Notes under the pieces: model-generated
Seen by the model: the letters and a program-made list of their open reading frames with translations, nothing else
Databases searched by the model: none
What the model was told of the DNA's origin: nothing
Source of the DNA: Aquibacillus sediminis
Lineage (GTDB): Bacteria > Bacillota > Bacilli > Bacillales > Amphibacillaceae
DNA length: 64,000 bases
Direction: 5' to 3'
Assembly (NCBI RefSeq): GCF_005870085.1
Contig: NZ_SZNM01000011.1
Location: forward strand, 1-64,000
Made by a program: the position numbers and the translations under genes
Shown here: in pieces, positions 17,475 through 27,172 of the stretch
Numbering within the stretch: position 1 is the stretch's first letter
Layout: each line of letters starts with the position of its first letter

Positions 17475-18296
17475 TTATCCTTTTACAGCACTTGAGGAAA
17501 TCCCTTCGACAACTTTATTACTAAAGAATATAAATGCTAGTAAAATTGGTAGCACACTAATGATTAATGTTGCACCAATCGCTCCCCAATCCGTCATGTA
17601 CTGTCCAATGAAGTTTTGGATCCCGACTGTTAATGTTTTATATTTATCTGAACTAATAAACGTGTTAACGAATACAAATTCATTCCAGTTGTAAATCATA
17701 TTAATAATTACCGTCGTAGACATTACTGGCATTGTCATTGGTAATATAATTCTGAAAAACAGACGGTGAATTGAACAACCATCAATAATTGCTGCTTCTT
17801 CAATTTCACGCGGTAAGGTGTAATAGAATCCAAGTAAAATCATCATCGTGATCGGCAAATTGTAGGCCGTGTATGTGATTACGATTGAGATTGGATTATC
17901 AATTAAATCAACCGATAAAAACATACTGAATAACGGAATTAACGCTGAGTGGATTGGAATCATTAAACCAACCATGAATAACCCCAGCACTAGTGAACTT
18001 AGTTTCCACTGCATCCTTGTGATGGCGAATGTTGCCATACTTGCTAACAAAATGGTTAAAACAATAGCTAAACCAGTGATCCAAACACTGTTAAAGAAAT
18101 AAAGGCCAATACCTCCATCCCATACTTTTTGATAGTTTTCCCATCTAAACTCTGTGGGTAAGGCAAATGGTGATTCAGCAAAGATCTCTCTATTACTCTT
18201 AAGTGAAAACATGAATAACCATATGAGTGGAAAGATTTGGAATACCGCAACAAATGCTAGACATACATACAGAATAAAGTAACCTATACGTCCCAT
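17475..18296 (-). CDS. CUT1 sugar ABC transporter permease (MalG type)
   Basis: A 273-residue permease with six hydrophobic helices and the EAA loop EEAAIIDGCSIHRLFFRIIL, which contacts the ATPase. It is the MalG-like subunit of a carbohydrate importer. It follows the other permease by 12 bp. Surrounded by xylA and a beta-xylosidase and sharing XylR operators, it probably imports xylo-oligosaccharides. No ATPase gene is present; Bacillus CUT1 systems of this kind share MsmX-type ATPases encoded elsewhere. Confidence 0.93.
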   Translation of the reverse strand: MGRIGYFILYVCLAFVAVFQIFPLIWLFMFSLKSNREIFAESPFALPTEFRWENYQKVWDGGIGLYFFNSVWITGLAIVLTILLASMATFAITRMQWKLSSLVLGLFMVGLMIPIHSALIPLFSMFLSVDLIDNPISIVITYTAYNLPITMMILLGFYYTLPREIEEAAIIDGCSIHRLFFRIILPMTMPVMSTTVIINMIYNWNEFVFVNTFISSDKYKTLTVGIQNFIGQYMTDWGAIGATLIISVLPILLAFIFFSNKVVEGISSSAVKG

Positions 18297-18308
18297 GAGT
18301 TAGCCCCC

Positions 18309-19187
18309 TTAATATTGAATTTCTTCTTTATCAGCTGTTAGTTTTCGAACGATAACAGTTACAATTAGTGTGATGATTAATAGCAAGAAACCAATTGCAC
18401 TACCATAACCGAAGTCATTGCTTGTGAATGCTAACTTATACATGTACGATGCCATAACTTCACTAGCTCCATTCGGTCCACCACCAGTCATTACATAAAT
18501 TAAGTCAAAGTATTTCAGTGAACCAACAATCGCTAGTACAATTGTTACTTTAATGACACCCATAATTAATGGCACTTTAATTTTATAAGCAATTTGAATG
18601 GCATTAGCTCCATCAATTTTTGCAGCTTCAATTAATGAGTTAGGTATATTTTTCAAAGCTGCATAGTAGATCAAGATATAAAATCCAGCATATTGCCACA
18701 AAATTGGAATGAAGATCGCATAAAGAACAATATCTGGTTCAGCTAACCACGCTGGAGGGTTATCAATTCCAAATCCACGTAAGATACTGTTTAACATACC
18801 ATTGGATGGATTATAGATCTTAATCCAAAGTTGCGCGATTGCCACGGAAGACAAAAGCATTGGGACTAAGTAAATCTTTCTTAAGAAATCTGCTCCCTTT
18901 ATTTTCGAAGCTAGAATAAGAGAAATAACTAAATAGATAGCTAAGCTTAACGTTGAAAAGAAAGCTAATAGGAAGGAATGCCATGCACTATCCCAAAACA
19001 ATGAATCTTGAATTGCATTAACATAATTGTCCAAACCTATAAAAGTCATTTCTCCGATTCCATCCCAGTCCATCAGACCATAATAACCAGTTAAAGCAAG
19101 CGGGATAAAAATTAATACACCAATCAATAAAAGTGCCGGTAGCACATATATTGCGATCATTAGTTTGTTTGACATTACTTTATTCAT
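18309..19187 (-). CDS. CUT1 sugar ABC transporter permease (MalF type)
   Basis: A 292-residue permease with six hydrophobic segments and the EAA loop EAAKIDGANAIQIAYKIKVP. It forms the channel with the permease encoded 12 bp downstream. Its own promoter lies about 270 bp upstream with a XylR-type operator and two cre-like sites in the leader, so it is separately initiated from the binding-protein gene, which ends in a terminator. Predicted substrate: xylo-oligosaccharides, from context. Confidence 0.93.
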   Translation of the reverse strand: MNKVMSNKLMIAIYVLPALLLIGVLIFIPLALTGYYGLMDWDGIGEMTFIGLDNYVNAIQDSLFWDSAWHSFLLAFFSTLSLAIYLVISLILASKIKGADFLRKIYLVPMLLSSVAIAQLWIKIYNPSNGMLNSILRGFGIDNPPAWLAEPDIVLYAIFIPILWQYAGFYILIYYAALKNIPNSLIEAAKIDGANAIQIAYKIKVPLIMGVIKVTIVLAIVGSLKYFDLIYVMTGGGPNGASEVMASYMYKLAFTSNDFGYGSAIGFLLLIITLIVTVIVRKLTADKEEIQY

Positions 19188-19282
19188 AGATTTTCACCTC
19201 ATGTCGTTTTAAATTAGAAAAGGACACTAACAGTAAGTGGTTTGTATTTACTCTCCTAATGAGAATATAAGACGGACCAGAT

Positions 19283-19383
19283 TGACAACGCTTTCTTGCG
19301 ATTAGAAAAAATAATAGCAACTTTTGTCTGGTGATGTTCTATCAGATCACTAACGACAATGCCATCATTTGTTAGCGCTTTCC
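19283..19383 (-). promoter_or_regulatory. Two cre-like CcpA sites in the permease leader
   Basis: Reading the - strand, GGAAAGCGCTAACA (19370-19383) and AGAAAGCGTTGTCA (19283-19296) each match TGWNANCGNTNWCA at 13 of 14 positions. Both lie downstream of the predicted promoter, where CcpA would block elongation. This fits carbon catabolite repression of xylan use. Confidence 0.65.
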
Positions 19384-19458
19384 ATTTTCGTATTCCATAC
19401 CTCCCACAAAATTTGATTTTTAGAGTTTAGTATCTTACTCACTTTTAAGCTTACATAA

Positions 19459-19500
19459 AGAATATCAAACATTATCTTGTTTGTCCAGTGGATAAACAAA
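19459..19500 (-). promoter_or_regulatory. Permease operon promoter with XylR-type operator
   Basis: TTTGTCCAGTGGATAAACAAA (19480-19500) overlaps the - strand -35 TGGACA; the -10 TATTCT follows after 17 bp (19459-19464). Register is identical to that at xylA. Confidence 0.72.
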
Positions 19501-19670
19501 GTTTAAGTAATATTTTTTACATCTATTCTTTTATCCCTTACAATTCACTCTTGTATTTTGTAATCTAACATTGGGTTGGATAATAGATCATCTATTCTCT
19601 CACTTTCATACACAGCGCACACCAATTATTATAGTTGTTTTATACAATTTTCCTCTAAACTTCATAAACA

Positions 19671-19704
19671 TAAAGAGCCATAGTTCCTTTACTATGGCTC
19701 TTCA
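19671..19704 (-). terminator. Terminator of the sugar-binding protein gene
   Basis: AAGAGCCATAGT (19673-19684) pairs perfectly with ACTATGGCTCTT (19691-19702). The following bases on the - strand are only weakly T-rich. It separates the binding-protein gene from the permease operon. Confidence 0.75.
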
Positions 19705-19744
19705 CTCATAATCAAGTTATTTCGTTGCTTTAAAAGGTTATTTA

Positions 19745-21094
19745 TTATTCTTCTTCAGATAGTGCTTCTTCATGTTGTTCAACAAACTCTTCTGGTGTTA
19801 CCTGACCACCAAATAGAGCTTGAATTAAGTCTAAGTGTGTTTGGGCTGTATCTGAACTCATTTGTACATCAGCATAAAGTGTAAGATTTGTTGACTTATT
19901 TAAGTCATCTAACACGTCAATATACATTTGTGGAAGATCTAATGAATCTGTATCAAGTTTCGTAGCTGGAATTACACCTGCTTGAGTTACAGACTTATCT
20001 CCCCACTCTTGAACGAAGAATGAAACAAAGTCTTTAGCTTCTTCTTTAACTTCAGAGTCCTCAGCAACAAATAGACCTACACCAGGGCCACCAACATAAC
20101 TATTTGTATCGCCCTCACCATCTACAGTTGGGAATGGGAAGTAACCTACGTTATCTCTGAATTCTTGTGGCACATCTTCATTTGTTGTAAAGTTTGGTAA
20201 ATCCCATGTTGCAATCATATACATTGCTGCTTGATCATTCATAAACATACTTTTTGCTTCTTCATCAGACAAACCATTGAAACCACTAATAAACGCATCG
20301 TTATTAACTAGATCTTGTACTTTTGCAGCAGCTTCTGTAAGAGCAGGATCCTCAAATGAAGTTTCTCTTTCAATAGCTTCTGTTAATACAGTTCCGCCAA
20401 GGCGGTCAGCAAAGTACATATACCACATCGAACCAGTCCAACGGTCTTTATTACCTAAAGCAATTGGATTAACACCATTTTCACTAAGTGTATTTGTAAC
20501 CTCTAATAATTCTTCGTATGTTTCTGGAACTTCAACACCGTTTTCTTCAAACATTGCTTTATTATAGAATACATTCGTAATGTTTAACTCTAATGGAAGT
20601 CCATATGTGTTACCATCAATTGCATAAGCTTCAGCTGTTCCTGCAACAAATTCGTCATTTAAATCTCCTTCAAGAAGATCATCTAATTGTGCAAATTTAT
20701 TCCCTTCAACGTATGGATTTAAGTAACCTGCCGCCCAAGTCATTCCGACGTCTGGTAACTCGTTAGATGTTGATAAAACTTTTATTTTGTCTTTATATTG
20801 TTCGTTACTTAATACTTCAAGATCTACTTCAACACCTGGATTTTCCGCTTCAAAATCAGCCGCAATTTCATCTACAATCTGATTGTGCATTGCAGAACTA
20901 CCTTCGGGCCATAGGTGCATAAATTCTATTGTCTTCGTTTCTTCAGAACTAGATGTATCATTTGAATTTGAGTCGGAATTGTTATTGCCTTCTCCATTAG
21001 ATTCGGTATCTTCACCAGAACCCGAACATCCAACGATCAAAAACACTGAAGCAAAAATTACCATCAACAATGTAATCGCTTTCTTTTTGCTCAT
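19745..21094 (-). CDS. Extracellular sugar-binding lipoprotein of the CUT1 transporter
   Basis: A 449-residue solute-binding protein (family 1). It has a signal peptide with lipobox LIVGC, an acidic Ser/Asn/Asp/Glu-rich linker, then the type-1 binding fold starting KTIEFMHLWPEG. I moved the start to the ATG at 21094 with GGGGAG upstream; 40 further upstream codons are open but lack a ribosome site. It is transcribed from its own XylR-operator promoter, which allows more binding protein than permease. It probably captures xylo-oligosaccharides, given xynB is encoded divergently. Confidence 0.92.
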   Translation of the reverse strand: MSKKKAITLLMVIFASVFLIVGCSGSGEDTESNGEGNNNSDSNSNDTSSSEETKTIEFMHLWPEGSSAMHNQIVDEIAADFEAENPGVEVDLEVLSNEQYKDKIKVLSTSNELPDVGMTWAAGYLNPYVEGNKFAQLDDLLEGDLNDEFVAGTAEAYAIDGNTYGLPLELNITNVFYNKAMFEENGVEVPETYEELLEVTNTLSENGVNPIALGNKDRWTGSMWYMYFADRLGGTVLTEAIERETSFEDPALTEAAAKVQDLVNNDAFISGFNGLSDEEAKSMFMNDQAAMYMIATWDLPNFTTNEDVPQEFRDNVGYFPFPTVDGEGDTNSYVGGPGVGLFVAEDSEVKEEAKDFVSFFVQEWGDKSVTQAGVIPATKLDTDSLDLPQMYIDVLDDLNKSTNLTLYADVQMSSDTAQTHLDLIQALFGGQVTPEEFVEQHEEALSEEE

Positions 21095-21152
21095 AAAAAT
21101 TAACTCCCCTTTTTTTATAAGATTCGCACTGTTGTTTAACAGGTACAACGAT

Positions 21153-21194
21153 AGAGTAACACATAAAACTCCGTTTGTCCAACGATTAAACAAA
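21153..21194 (-). promoter_or_regulatory. Sugar-binding protein promoter with XylR-type operator
   Basis: TTTGTCCAACGATTAAACAAA (21174-21194) overlaps the - strand -35 TGGACA, and a weak -10 TACTCT follows at 17 bp (21153-21158). This is the third operator in the same register in 5 kb. Confidence 0.7.
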
Positions 21195-21437
21195 CTTTTT
21201 TTAATTTTTTTCATTTATGAGTTCATTACACTATTACTCTGACTTTAAGTAGTGTAAATATTCTTCATAATCGATTACTCCTTCAAGGTTTTTGTAACCA
21301 TTTACATGATTGATTTAGTAAAGTTAAGGACCTTTTTTGAAATAACCTTTTCTTTTAGATAAATATTTTTTAAAAATAATTTACTTCTCTCTCTTTTTCC
21401 TGTAATCTATCCATATAACGTATTCTTTATATAAGTG

Positions 21438-21477
21438 TTAAACAAACTGTCTTTTACACGTTATGTACACTTATAAT
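21438..21477 (+). promoter_or_regulatory. Probable xynB promoter with XylR half-site
   Basis: TTAAACAAACT (21438-21448) matches one arm of the XylR operator seen at the other three promoters. TATAAT at 21472-21477 is a good -10 about 50 bp before the xynB start. The second operator arm is not recognisable and the -35 is uncertain. Confidence 0.4.
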
Positions 21478-21529
21478 AATGACCTTTACTGCTTTTTCTT
21501 AAAACAAAATTATAAAGAGGTGGACAAAC

Positions 21530-23146
21530 ATGGCAACAATTCAAAATCCAATCCTTACTGGTTTTAATCCAGATCCTAGTATTTGTCGAGCAGGAGAAGA
21601 CTATTATATCGCAGTATCTACTTTTGAATGGTTTCCTGGTGTTGGAATCTATCATTCAAAAGATTTAAAGAACTGGCGTTTAGTCGCAAGACCTTTAAAT
21701 CGTCTAAGTCAACTAAATATGATGGGAAATCCTGACTCTGGTGGGATTTGGGCACCTGCACTTTCCTACAGCGATGGAAAGTTTTGGTTAATCTATACAG
21801 ACGTTAAAGTTACAGAAGGACAATGGAAGGATAGCCATAACTATTTAGTCACTTGCGATACAATTGATGGAGAATGGTCTGAGCCTATTTATATGAATAG
21901 TTCTGGTTTTGATCCATCTTTATTCCATGATGATGATGGAAGAAAATACTTCGTGAACATGATGTGGGACCATCGTGTAGGACATCACAACTTTTACGGC
22001 ATTGTCCTCCAAGAGTATAGTCACGAAGAACAAAAATTAATTGGTGATGCTAAGGTGATCTTTAAAGGGACAGACATCAAATTAACAGAGGCACCACACC
22101 TTTATAAAATAAATGGCTACTATTATTTGCTAACTGCTGAAGGTGGTACGAAATATGACCACCAAGCAACCATTGCACGTTCTAAAGACTTATGGGGTGA
22201 CTATGAAGTACATCCAGAAAATCCATTAATTACGTCCATGCCATATCCTAGAAACCGATTGCAAAAAGCAGGACATGCTTCGATTGTCCAAACGCATACA
22301 AATGAGTGGTTTTTAGTACATTTAACTGGACGCCCATTACCAAAAGAAGGTCAACCGTTACTTGACCCGCGCGGATTTTGTCCACTAGGACGTGAAACCG
22401 CGATCCAACGATTAGAATGGAAAAATGATTGGCCATATGTAGTTGGCGGCAATCAGCCATCCCTTGAAATTGAAGGGCCTGCCATAGATGAAGTGAAATG
22501 GGAAGAGGCACCCGAAAAAGATGATTTTGATAACGAAACACTAAACCTTAATTTCCAAACCCTACGAATTCCTTTGGGAGAAGATATTGTTTCGCTTACA
22601 GATCGTCCGGGTCATTTAAGACTTTATGGCCGAGAATCTTTAACATCTAAATTCACGCAATCGTTTGTAGCTAGACGTTGGCAACATTTTAATTTCTCAG
22701 CTGAAACAAAGGTTTCGTTTAATCCAACAACGTTCCAGCAATCAGCTGGGCTTGTAAACTATTATAATACGCAAAATTGGACGTCTTTCCATATTTCTTG
22801 GCATGAAGACAAAGGGCGTATACTTGAGATTATGGCGTGTGATAACTTTACATTTAGCCAACCACTTCATGGGTCTGAAATTGAAATACCAGACAATGTG
22901 GAATATGTAAACTTACGTGTAGATGTAAAAACAAATACCTATGAATACTCCTATTCCTTTGATGGTGGAGAGACTTGGCATACGGTTCCAGTTCAGTTTG
23001 AATCATACAAGCTTTCTGATGACTATATCCAAGGTGGCGGTTTCTTCACTGGTGCATTCGTTGGTATGCGCTGTCAAGATACATCAGGCCAAAATAATTA
23101 TGCCGATTTTGACTACTTCACTTATAAGCCATATCAAGAGAACTAA
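21530..23146 (+). CDS. xynB: GH43 beta-xylosidase
   Basis: A 538-residue intracellular glycosidase with no signal peptide. The N-terminal five-bladed propeller contains the GH43 catalytic set: Asp15 in NPDPS (general base), Asp128 in GFDPSLF (pKa modulator) and Glu187 in LTEAPH (general acid). The C-terminal third is the beta-sandwich domain typical of XynB/SXA enzymes. It releases xylose from xylo-oligosaccharides imported by the neighbouring ABC system, feeding XylA. GAGGTG precedes the ATG. It is monocistronic with a strong terminator. Confidence 0.96.
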   Translation: MATIQNPILTGFNPDPSICRAGEDYYIAVSTFEWFPGVGIYHSKDLKNWRLVARPLNRLSQLNMMGNPDSGGIWAPALSYSDGKFWLIYTDVKVTEGQWKDSHNYLVTCDTIDGEWSEPIYMNSSGFDPSLFHDDDGRKYFVNMMWDHRVGHHNFYGIVLQEYSHEEQKLIGDAKVIFKGTDIKLTEAPHLYKINGYYYLLTAEGGTKYDHQATIARSKDLWGDYEVHPENPLITSMPYPRNRLQKAGHASIVQTHTNEWFLVHLTGRPLPKEGQPLLDPRGFCPLGRETAIQRLEWKNDWPYVVGGNQPSLEIEGPAIDEVKWEEAPEKDDFDNETLNLNFQTLRIPLGEDIVSLTDRPGHLRLYGRESLTSKFTQSFVARRWQHFNFSAETKVSFNPTTFQQSAGLVNYYNTQNWTSFHISWHEDKGRILEIMACDNFTFSQPLHGSEIEIPDNVEYVNLRVDVKTNTYEYSYSFDGGETWHTVPVQFESYKLSDDYIQGGGFFTGAFVGMRCQDTSGQNNYADFDYFTYKPYQEN

Positions 23147-23153
23147 ATACCAT

Positions 23154-23184
23154 TAGCGCTTGGTTGAACCCAAGCGCTTTTTTA
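23154..23184 (+). terminator. xynB terminator
   Basis: AGCGCTTGG (23155-23163) pairs with CCAAGCGCT (23170-23178), followed by T6. Confidence 0.92.
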
Positions 23185-23370
23185 GTAAAAAATAGTTTAC
23201 AAATGAATTAAAATGCTACCCTGCTCAGATAAGGTAGTCATAGAGAATGATCGATGCAGACTGACGGAAAAAAATCCTCTACTCCATATCCCCCGCTAAC
23301 CAAGTCCTCACACAAACTCTAGGCAAAGAATATAGTATAAAGAACTCATTTATCTGGGGGTGTTTTGCAC

Positions 23371-25467
23371 ATGCATGTCCCTACCATTTTGTCTGGACCA
23401 ATTTTACGACGGGTGGAAACTTCACAGATCTATATTTGGATAGCAACTAGCCAACAATTTGATGTTAATGCTGAATTATTCCAAGTAAAACAATCTTCCG
23501 CCCATGAATCAATTTATGAGCCTATTTCCATACAGACAAACACAGAAACAATGAAATTAGGAAAAAAGTTATTTATTCACTTAATCAAACTAACACCTAA
23601 CCAAAACAGTTTTCCTATAAATGAACTGCTCGGTTATAACTTAACTTTTGATAACGGACGTCAAACACTTGATTTAGAGAGCTTTGGGTTACTGTCCGTC
23701 CAAAACCCACACGCGATTGTTTATGGTGATTTAAAATATCCTACTTTTTATATAAATAATAGCGATTGCGCCAACATTATGTATGGCTCCTGCCGAAAAC
23801 CTCACAGTAAAGGAAATGACGCTTTAGTTAATGCAGACTTAGTAAGCGAAGACCATCATACAGATTTGACGAAGAGGCCTAGTGCACTATTTCTAGTTGG
23901 GGATCAAATTTATGCAGATGATGTTGCAGACCCATTAATCCGTTTCATTCAGGACTTAAGTAAAGAATTAATGGGAGAAACAGAGGCATTAGAGAAATTA
24001 GATTCACGACTTGAGCTAGATCCTTTTCATACATCCCTTCAACAGATCAATGGTCGGCAATTTATCATGCGACATTTCGCGAAATTCACTTCAACAAATC
24101 CTAATAACCACTTAATACAATTTGGCGAATATGCCGTCATGTATTTACTTGTTTTAGGGCCACAATTATGGGATTTAGCAAAAGCATATGGTGTATTTGA
24201 CCCGTTTGAACAACGAATTAAAAATAATGAGTATTATTTTGTTTATCCTGACCAACCTTGTTTTGCCAAGGAGCGAGAAAAAGAGTTTGAACAATACCGA
24301 AATCGCTATATTGACCAACTTCAACGTTTACATGCATTTCAACAAACATTATTCCATGTGCGTCGTGCGCTGGCGAACACACCAACCTATATGATTTTTG
24401 ACGACCATGATATCACAGATGATTGGAATCTTACTGCTGAATGGAAAAGAGATGTTTGGAATTCTCCATTAGGTAGGCATGTCGTTGCCAATGGGTTAGC
24501 TGCTTATTGGGCATTTCAAGGTTGGGGCAATGATCCCGATCGTTTTTCTCTTGGGTTTAAAAACAGCCTTTCCTCTTACTTTGAATTCTGGCAGATTAAA
24601 TCAACGAATTATCAGCAAATGGTGAACTTGTTATGGGATTACGATGCATGGTTTTTTATCGCACCAACAGAACCAAAGGCCATGTTTCTTGATACACGTA
24701 CGATGAGGCAATATATAGCCTTACCAAAACCGACCACAATTGGTACGTTCATTAAAGAAAATGTCCATAGCCCTAAATTAATAAGTAGTAATGGCTGGCA
24801 ACGACTATCAGAACACTTAATGAAAAGTGATTGGCAAAGTGGCCACCCTCTAATCGTTGTATCCCCCACACCTTTATACGGTATTGACTTAATTGAATCC
24901 AGTTTACACGATTATGTTTATCCACTACGAACGGTTGGGGTTTCTGTAGAGACTTTACTAGATTTTGAGGCTTGGAAATATAACGGTGAAGCATTTAATG
25001 AGTTTCACCAATGGATAGCAAAATGGGATCCGAGTCACTGTTTTATTTTATCTGGTGATGTACACTATGCATCTTCTGCCACTTCAACGGTTGAATTTCC
25101 AAGTGGAAAACAAATGGACATTTATCAATTTACCAGTAGTCCAATGAATAACACGAGTTTCACAGGTGTTTGGGGTTTTCTAATTAAACAAATTGCACGA
25201 ATTAATTCTTTAAAAGGCGAAACCATCGATCGTTATTGTGACCGTCCCGGTAACCTAGTAATTGAAAATGCATCCAACCCATGTCCTTCAGATTTTCAAT
25301 GGCGAGAAACGATTCAATTTCTAATGACATCTAGTCATGCAAATGTGATTACAGATAATAATATTGGGTTATTTACACTGGATAACAATAAAGTGAAAAA
25401 CCATTTATACAAGTATGTTGGCATGTATCAAACCGAGGAAACGTTCAATACGTTATCACTGAAATAA
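23371..25467 (+). CDS. PhoD-like metallophosphatase family protein
   Basis: A 698-residue protein with the PhoD/metallophosphatase core: FLVGDQIYADD near residue 176, FDDHDITDDWN near 343 and LSGDVHYAS near 560, all metal-binding segments. It is longer than classical B. subtilis PhoD, and no Tat or Sec signal is visible at the N-terminus, so it may be cytoplasmic. GGGGGTG is 8 bases before the ATG at 23371; a TTG two codons earlier is possible but too close. Likely a phosphodiesterase or phosphatase; substrate unknown. Confidence 0.85.
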   Translation: MHVPTILSGPILRRVETSQIYIWIATSQQFDVNAELFQVKQSSAHESIYEPISIQTNTETMKLGKKLFIHLIKLTPNQNSFPINELLGYNLTFDNGRQTLDLESFGLLSVQNPHAIVYGDLKYPTFYINNSDCANIMYGSCRKPHSKGNDALVNADLVSEDHHTDLTKRPSALFLVGDQIYADDVADPLIRFIQDLSKELMGETEALEKLDSRLELDPFHTSLQQINGRQFIMRHFAKFTSTNPNNHLIQFGEYAVMYLLVLGPQLWDLAKAYGVFDPFEQRIKNNEYYFVYPDQPCFAKEREKEFEQYRNRYIDQLQRLHAFQQTLFHVRRALANTPTYMIFDDHDITDDWNLTAEWKRDVWNSPLGRHVVANGLAAYWAFQGWGNDPDRFSLGFKNSLSSYFEFWQIKSTNYQQMVNLLWDYDAWFFIAPTEPKAMFLDTRTMRQYIALPKPTTIGTFIKENVHSPKLISSNGWQRLSEHLMKSDWQSGHPLIVVSPTPLYGIDLIESSLHDYVYPLRTVGVSVETLLDFEAWKYNGEAFNEFHQWIAKWDPSHCFILSGDVHYASSATSTVEFPSGKQMDIYQFTSSPMNNTSFTGVWGFLIKQIARINSLKGETIDRYCDRPGNLVIENASNPCPSDFQWRETIQFLMTSSHANVITDNNIGLFTLDNNKVKNHLYKYVGMYQTEETFNTLSLK

Positions 25468-25573
25468 AATGTATGCAGGCTTCCCAATTATAAAGGGGAG
25501 TCTTCTTTTTGAATAAGTTTTCCCTCTTTAGTAAATACTATGGTTACATTTTTCTATATAGGGGGCAGTTGAC

Positions 25574-25777
25574 ATGGATCCACAGCGCGCTAGGGAAATT
25601 GTTGATTTTCCAATTATGGTCAATGTTACTTATGATGGGCAGCCAATCTACATTCAACATATTGATGAGTACAACCAAACTGCAACAGTTTTTCCAATTG
25701 ATCAACCACACAATGAAGTAAATGTTTCCTTAGAACAGTTGGATGAGGATGATAAGCAAATACATAAGTATAGCTAA
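25574..25777 (+). CDS. sspH: Small acid-soluble spore protein, H type
   Basis: A 67-residue protein starting MDPQRAREIVDFP and containing VTYDGQPIYIQHIDE, the pattern of the SspH family (QRAKEI.. VTYNG..VYIQ.V.E). SspH is a minor spore-core protein made in the forespore in Bacillus. GGGGGCAG lies upstream of the ATG. It is about eight residues longer than the B. subtilis protein at the C-terminus (DEDDKQIHKYS). Its presence is direct support for an endospore former. Forespore sigma-G control is expected by family; I did not define the promoter. Confidence 0.85.
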   Translation: MDPQRAREIVDFPIMVNVTYDGQPIYIQHIDEYNQTATVFPIDQPHNEVNVSLEQLDEDDKQIHKYS

Positions 25778-25810
25778 TTATGAATTGAAAAAATACTAGG
25801 GTGAACTCCA

Positions 25811-26536
25811 ATGTTAGAAACTGTTAAAGATTGCCTGTTGGTTATGGGCAGAATTGCTACAATTATTCCGTTACTATTATTTGTGACACTTTTTATGGGA
25901 AAACGAGCTATCGGGGAATTACCTGTGTTTGACTTTTTAATTGTATTGACAATTGGAGCAGTTGTTGGCGCTGATATTGCCGATCCTAATATCAAACATA
26001 TTCCAACAGCAACTACCATTGTTGCACTGGGTATCTTTCAACGTTTAATGGCTAAATGGAAAATATCAAACAGAAAAATTGGTCGACTAATTACATTCGA
26101 GCCAACCATTGTGGTGAAAGACGGAAAAATACTTAATCATAATTTAAAAAAAATACGGTACTCCATTGATAATGTCCTTCAAATGCTACGACAAAAAGAT
26201 GTGTTTGATCTGAACGATGTTGATATTGCTATTATTGAAGCAAATGGATCGATTAGTGTTTATAAAAAAACAGAGAAAAACGCGATTACTAGAGAAGATA
26301 TGGCAATAAGGAAACAACCCTCCAGCATTGCGCTACCAATCATTGTGGAAGGAAAATTATATCGCGATGTCATGAATGATTTGGCTATTAATGAAACATG
26401 GTTACACCAACAACTAGCTGATAAAGGAATTAAAAACTTGAATGATGTATTTTTCGCCTCCATTAATGATCAGCATCAACTACATGTATCACAGAAACAG
26501 ACGGAAGGCATATACATACCGAAACTTTACCATTAA
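25811..26536 (+). CDS. DUF421 (YetF-like) membrane protein, copy 1
   Basis: A 241-residue protein: three hydrophobic helices in the first 85 residues, then the conserved DUF421 soluble domain (VVKDGKILNHNLKKIRYSID, LRQKDVFDLNDVDIAIIEAN). The family includes YetF, YdfR and YrbG of B. subtilis, with poorly defined roles. It begins 33 bp after sspH, so it may be read in the forespore with it. A paralogue sits at 42570. The C-terminus extends past the usual DUF421 end into a second domain (ALPIIVEGKLYRDVMNDLA). Function unknown. Confidence 0.85.
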   Translation: MLETVKDCLLVMGRIATIIPLLLFVTLFMGKRAIGELPVFDFLIVLTIGAVVGADIADPNIKHIPTATTIVALGIFQRLMAKWKISNRKIGRLITFEPTIVVKDGKILNHNLKKIRYSIDNVLQMLRQKDVFDLNDVDIAIIEANGSISVYKKTEKNAITREDMAIRKQPSSIALPIIVEGKLYRDVMNDLAINETWLHQQLADKGIKNLNDVFFASINDQHQLHVSQKQTEGIYIPKLYH

Positions 26537-26608
26537 GTCTTTTAAATTTTAGAGCATGCTATGTTATAACTCCCCTTTTTTGGTATAGTAACAAGGGGGG
26601 TTTGTAAA

Positions 26609-26896
26609 ATGAACATGTCCATCACACAACCTGCAGCCAAATGGTATATAGATGAATTGGATTTACAACAAGGAGATTGCGTTCGCTTTTTCGTTCGTTA
26701 CGGTGGATTCGGTGGAATTCATAAAGGATTTTCATTAGGAATTGCAATAAGCAAGCCTCAAGATCCGTCCTTACAAACGGAAGCATCAGGTGTTACCTTT
26801 TTTGTTGAAAACTCCGATCAATGGTATTTTGATGGCTACAATTTTCATATTAAGTACAGTAGAAAATACGATGAAGTGAACTATCAATTTACTTAA
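26609..26896 (+). CDS. yneR: HesB/YneR-like protein
   Basis: A 95-residue cytoplasmic protein of the HesB-like fold (ITQPAAKWYIDELDL, VRFFVRYGGFGGIHKGFSLG). It resembles B. subtilis YneR and lacks the three cysteines of iron-sulfur A-type carriers, so it is not a typical Fe-S scaffold. A GGGGGG run lies 8 bases before the ATG. It is followed immediately by a terminator. Its precise role is not known. Confidence 0.82.
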   Translation: MNMSITQPAAKWYIDELDLQQGDCVRFFVRYGGFGGIHKGFSLGIAISKPQDPSLQTEASGVTFFVENSDQWYFDGYNFHIKYSRKYDEVNYQFT

Positions 26897-26921
26897 AAAC
26901 CGCCTTTTGGCGGCTTTTTTT
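26895..26921 (+). terminator. Terminator after yneR
   Basis: CCGCC (26900-26904) pairs with GGCGG (26909-26913) around TTTT, extended by A and T runs on each side. Confidence 0.9.
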
Positions 26922-26952
26922 ATATAAGTTTTTTCTAAATCCTTCTAAAATG

Positions 26953-27004
26953 AATTTTTACTCAGTGTGGGGATTTGCTTTTCCACACTGAGTGTCAGCA
27001 CCAC
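26953..27004. repeat. Stem-loop repeat, copy 1 (ACTCAGTG family)
   Basis: ACTCAGTGTGG (26960-26970) and CCACACTGAGT (26983-26993) form a perfect 11-bp stem with a 12-base loop, followed by GTCAGCACCACA. About 50 bases match a similar structure at 44457-44508. No function is known to me. Confidence 0.6.
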
Positions 27005-27172
27005 ATTCTTTTGTCCAATAATGAAAAGACTTCCTGCTTTTAAAGTTGCTACAAAGCTCGAAACTTACTTTCTCTTTTCATTTTTCAGTAATTTAGAACT
27101 AGACGATCATACTTATCCTTCAATTGCTTGGGAAATATTTATTAAATTGGCACATGCTCAGCAATTAAACCG

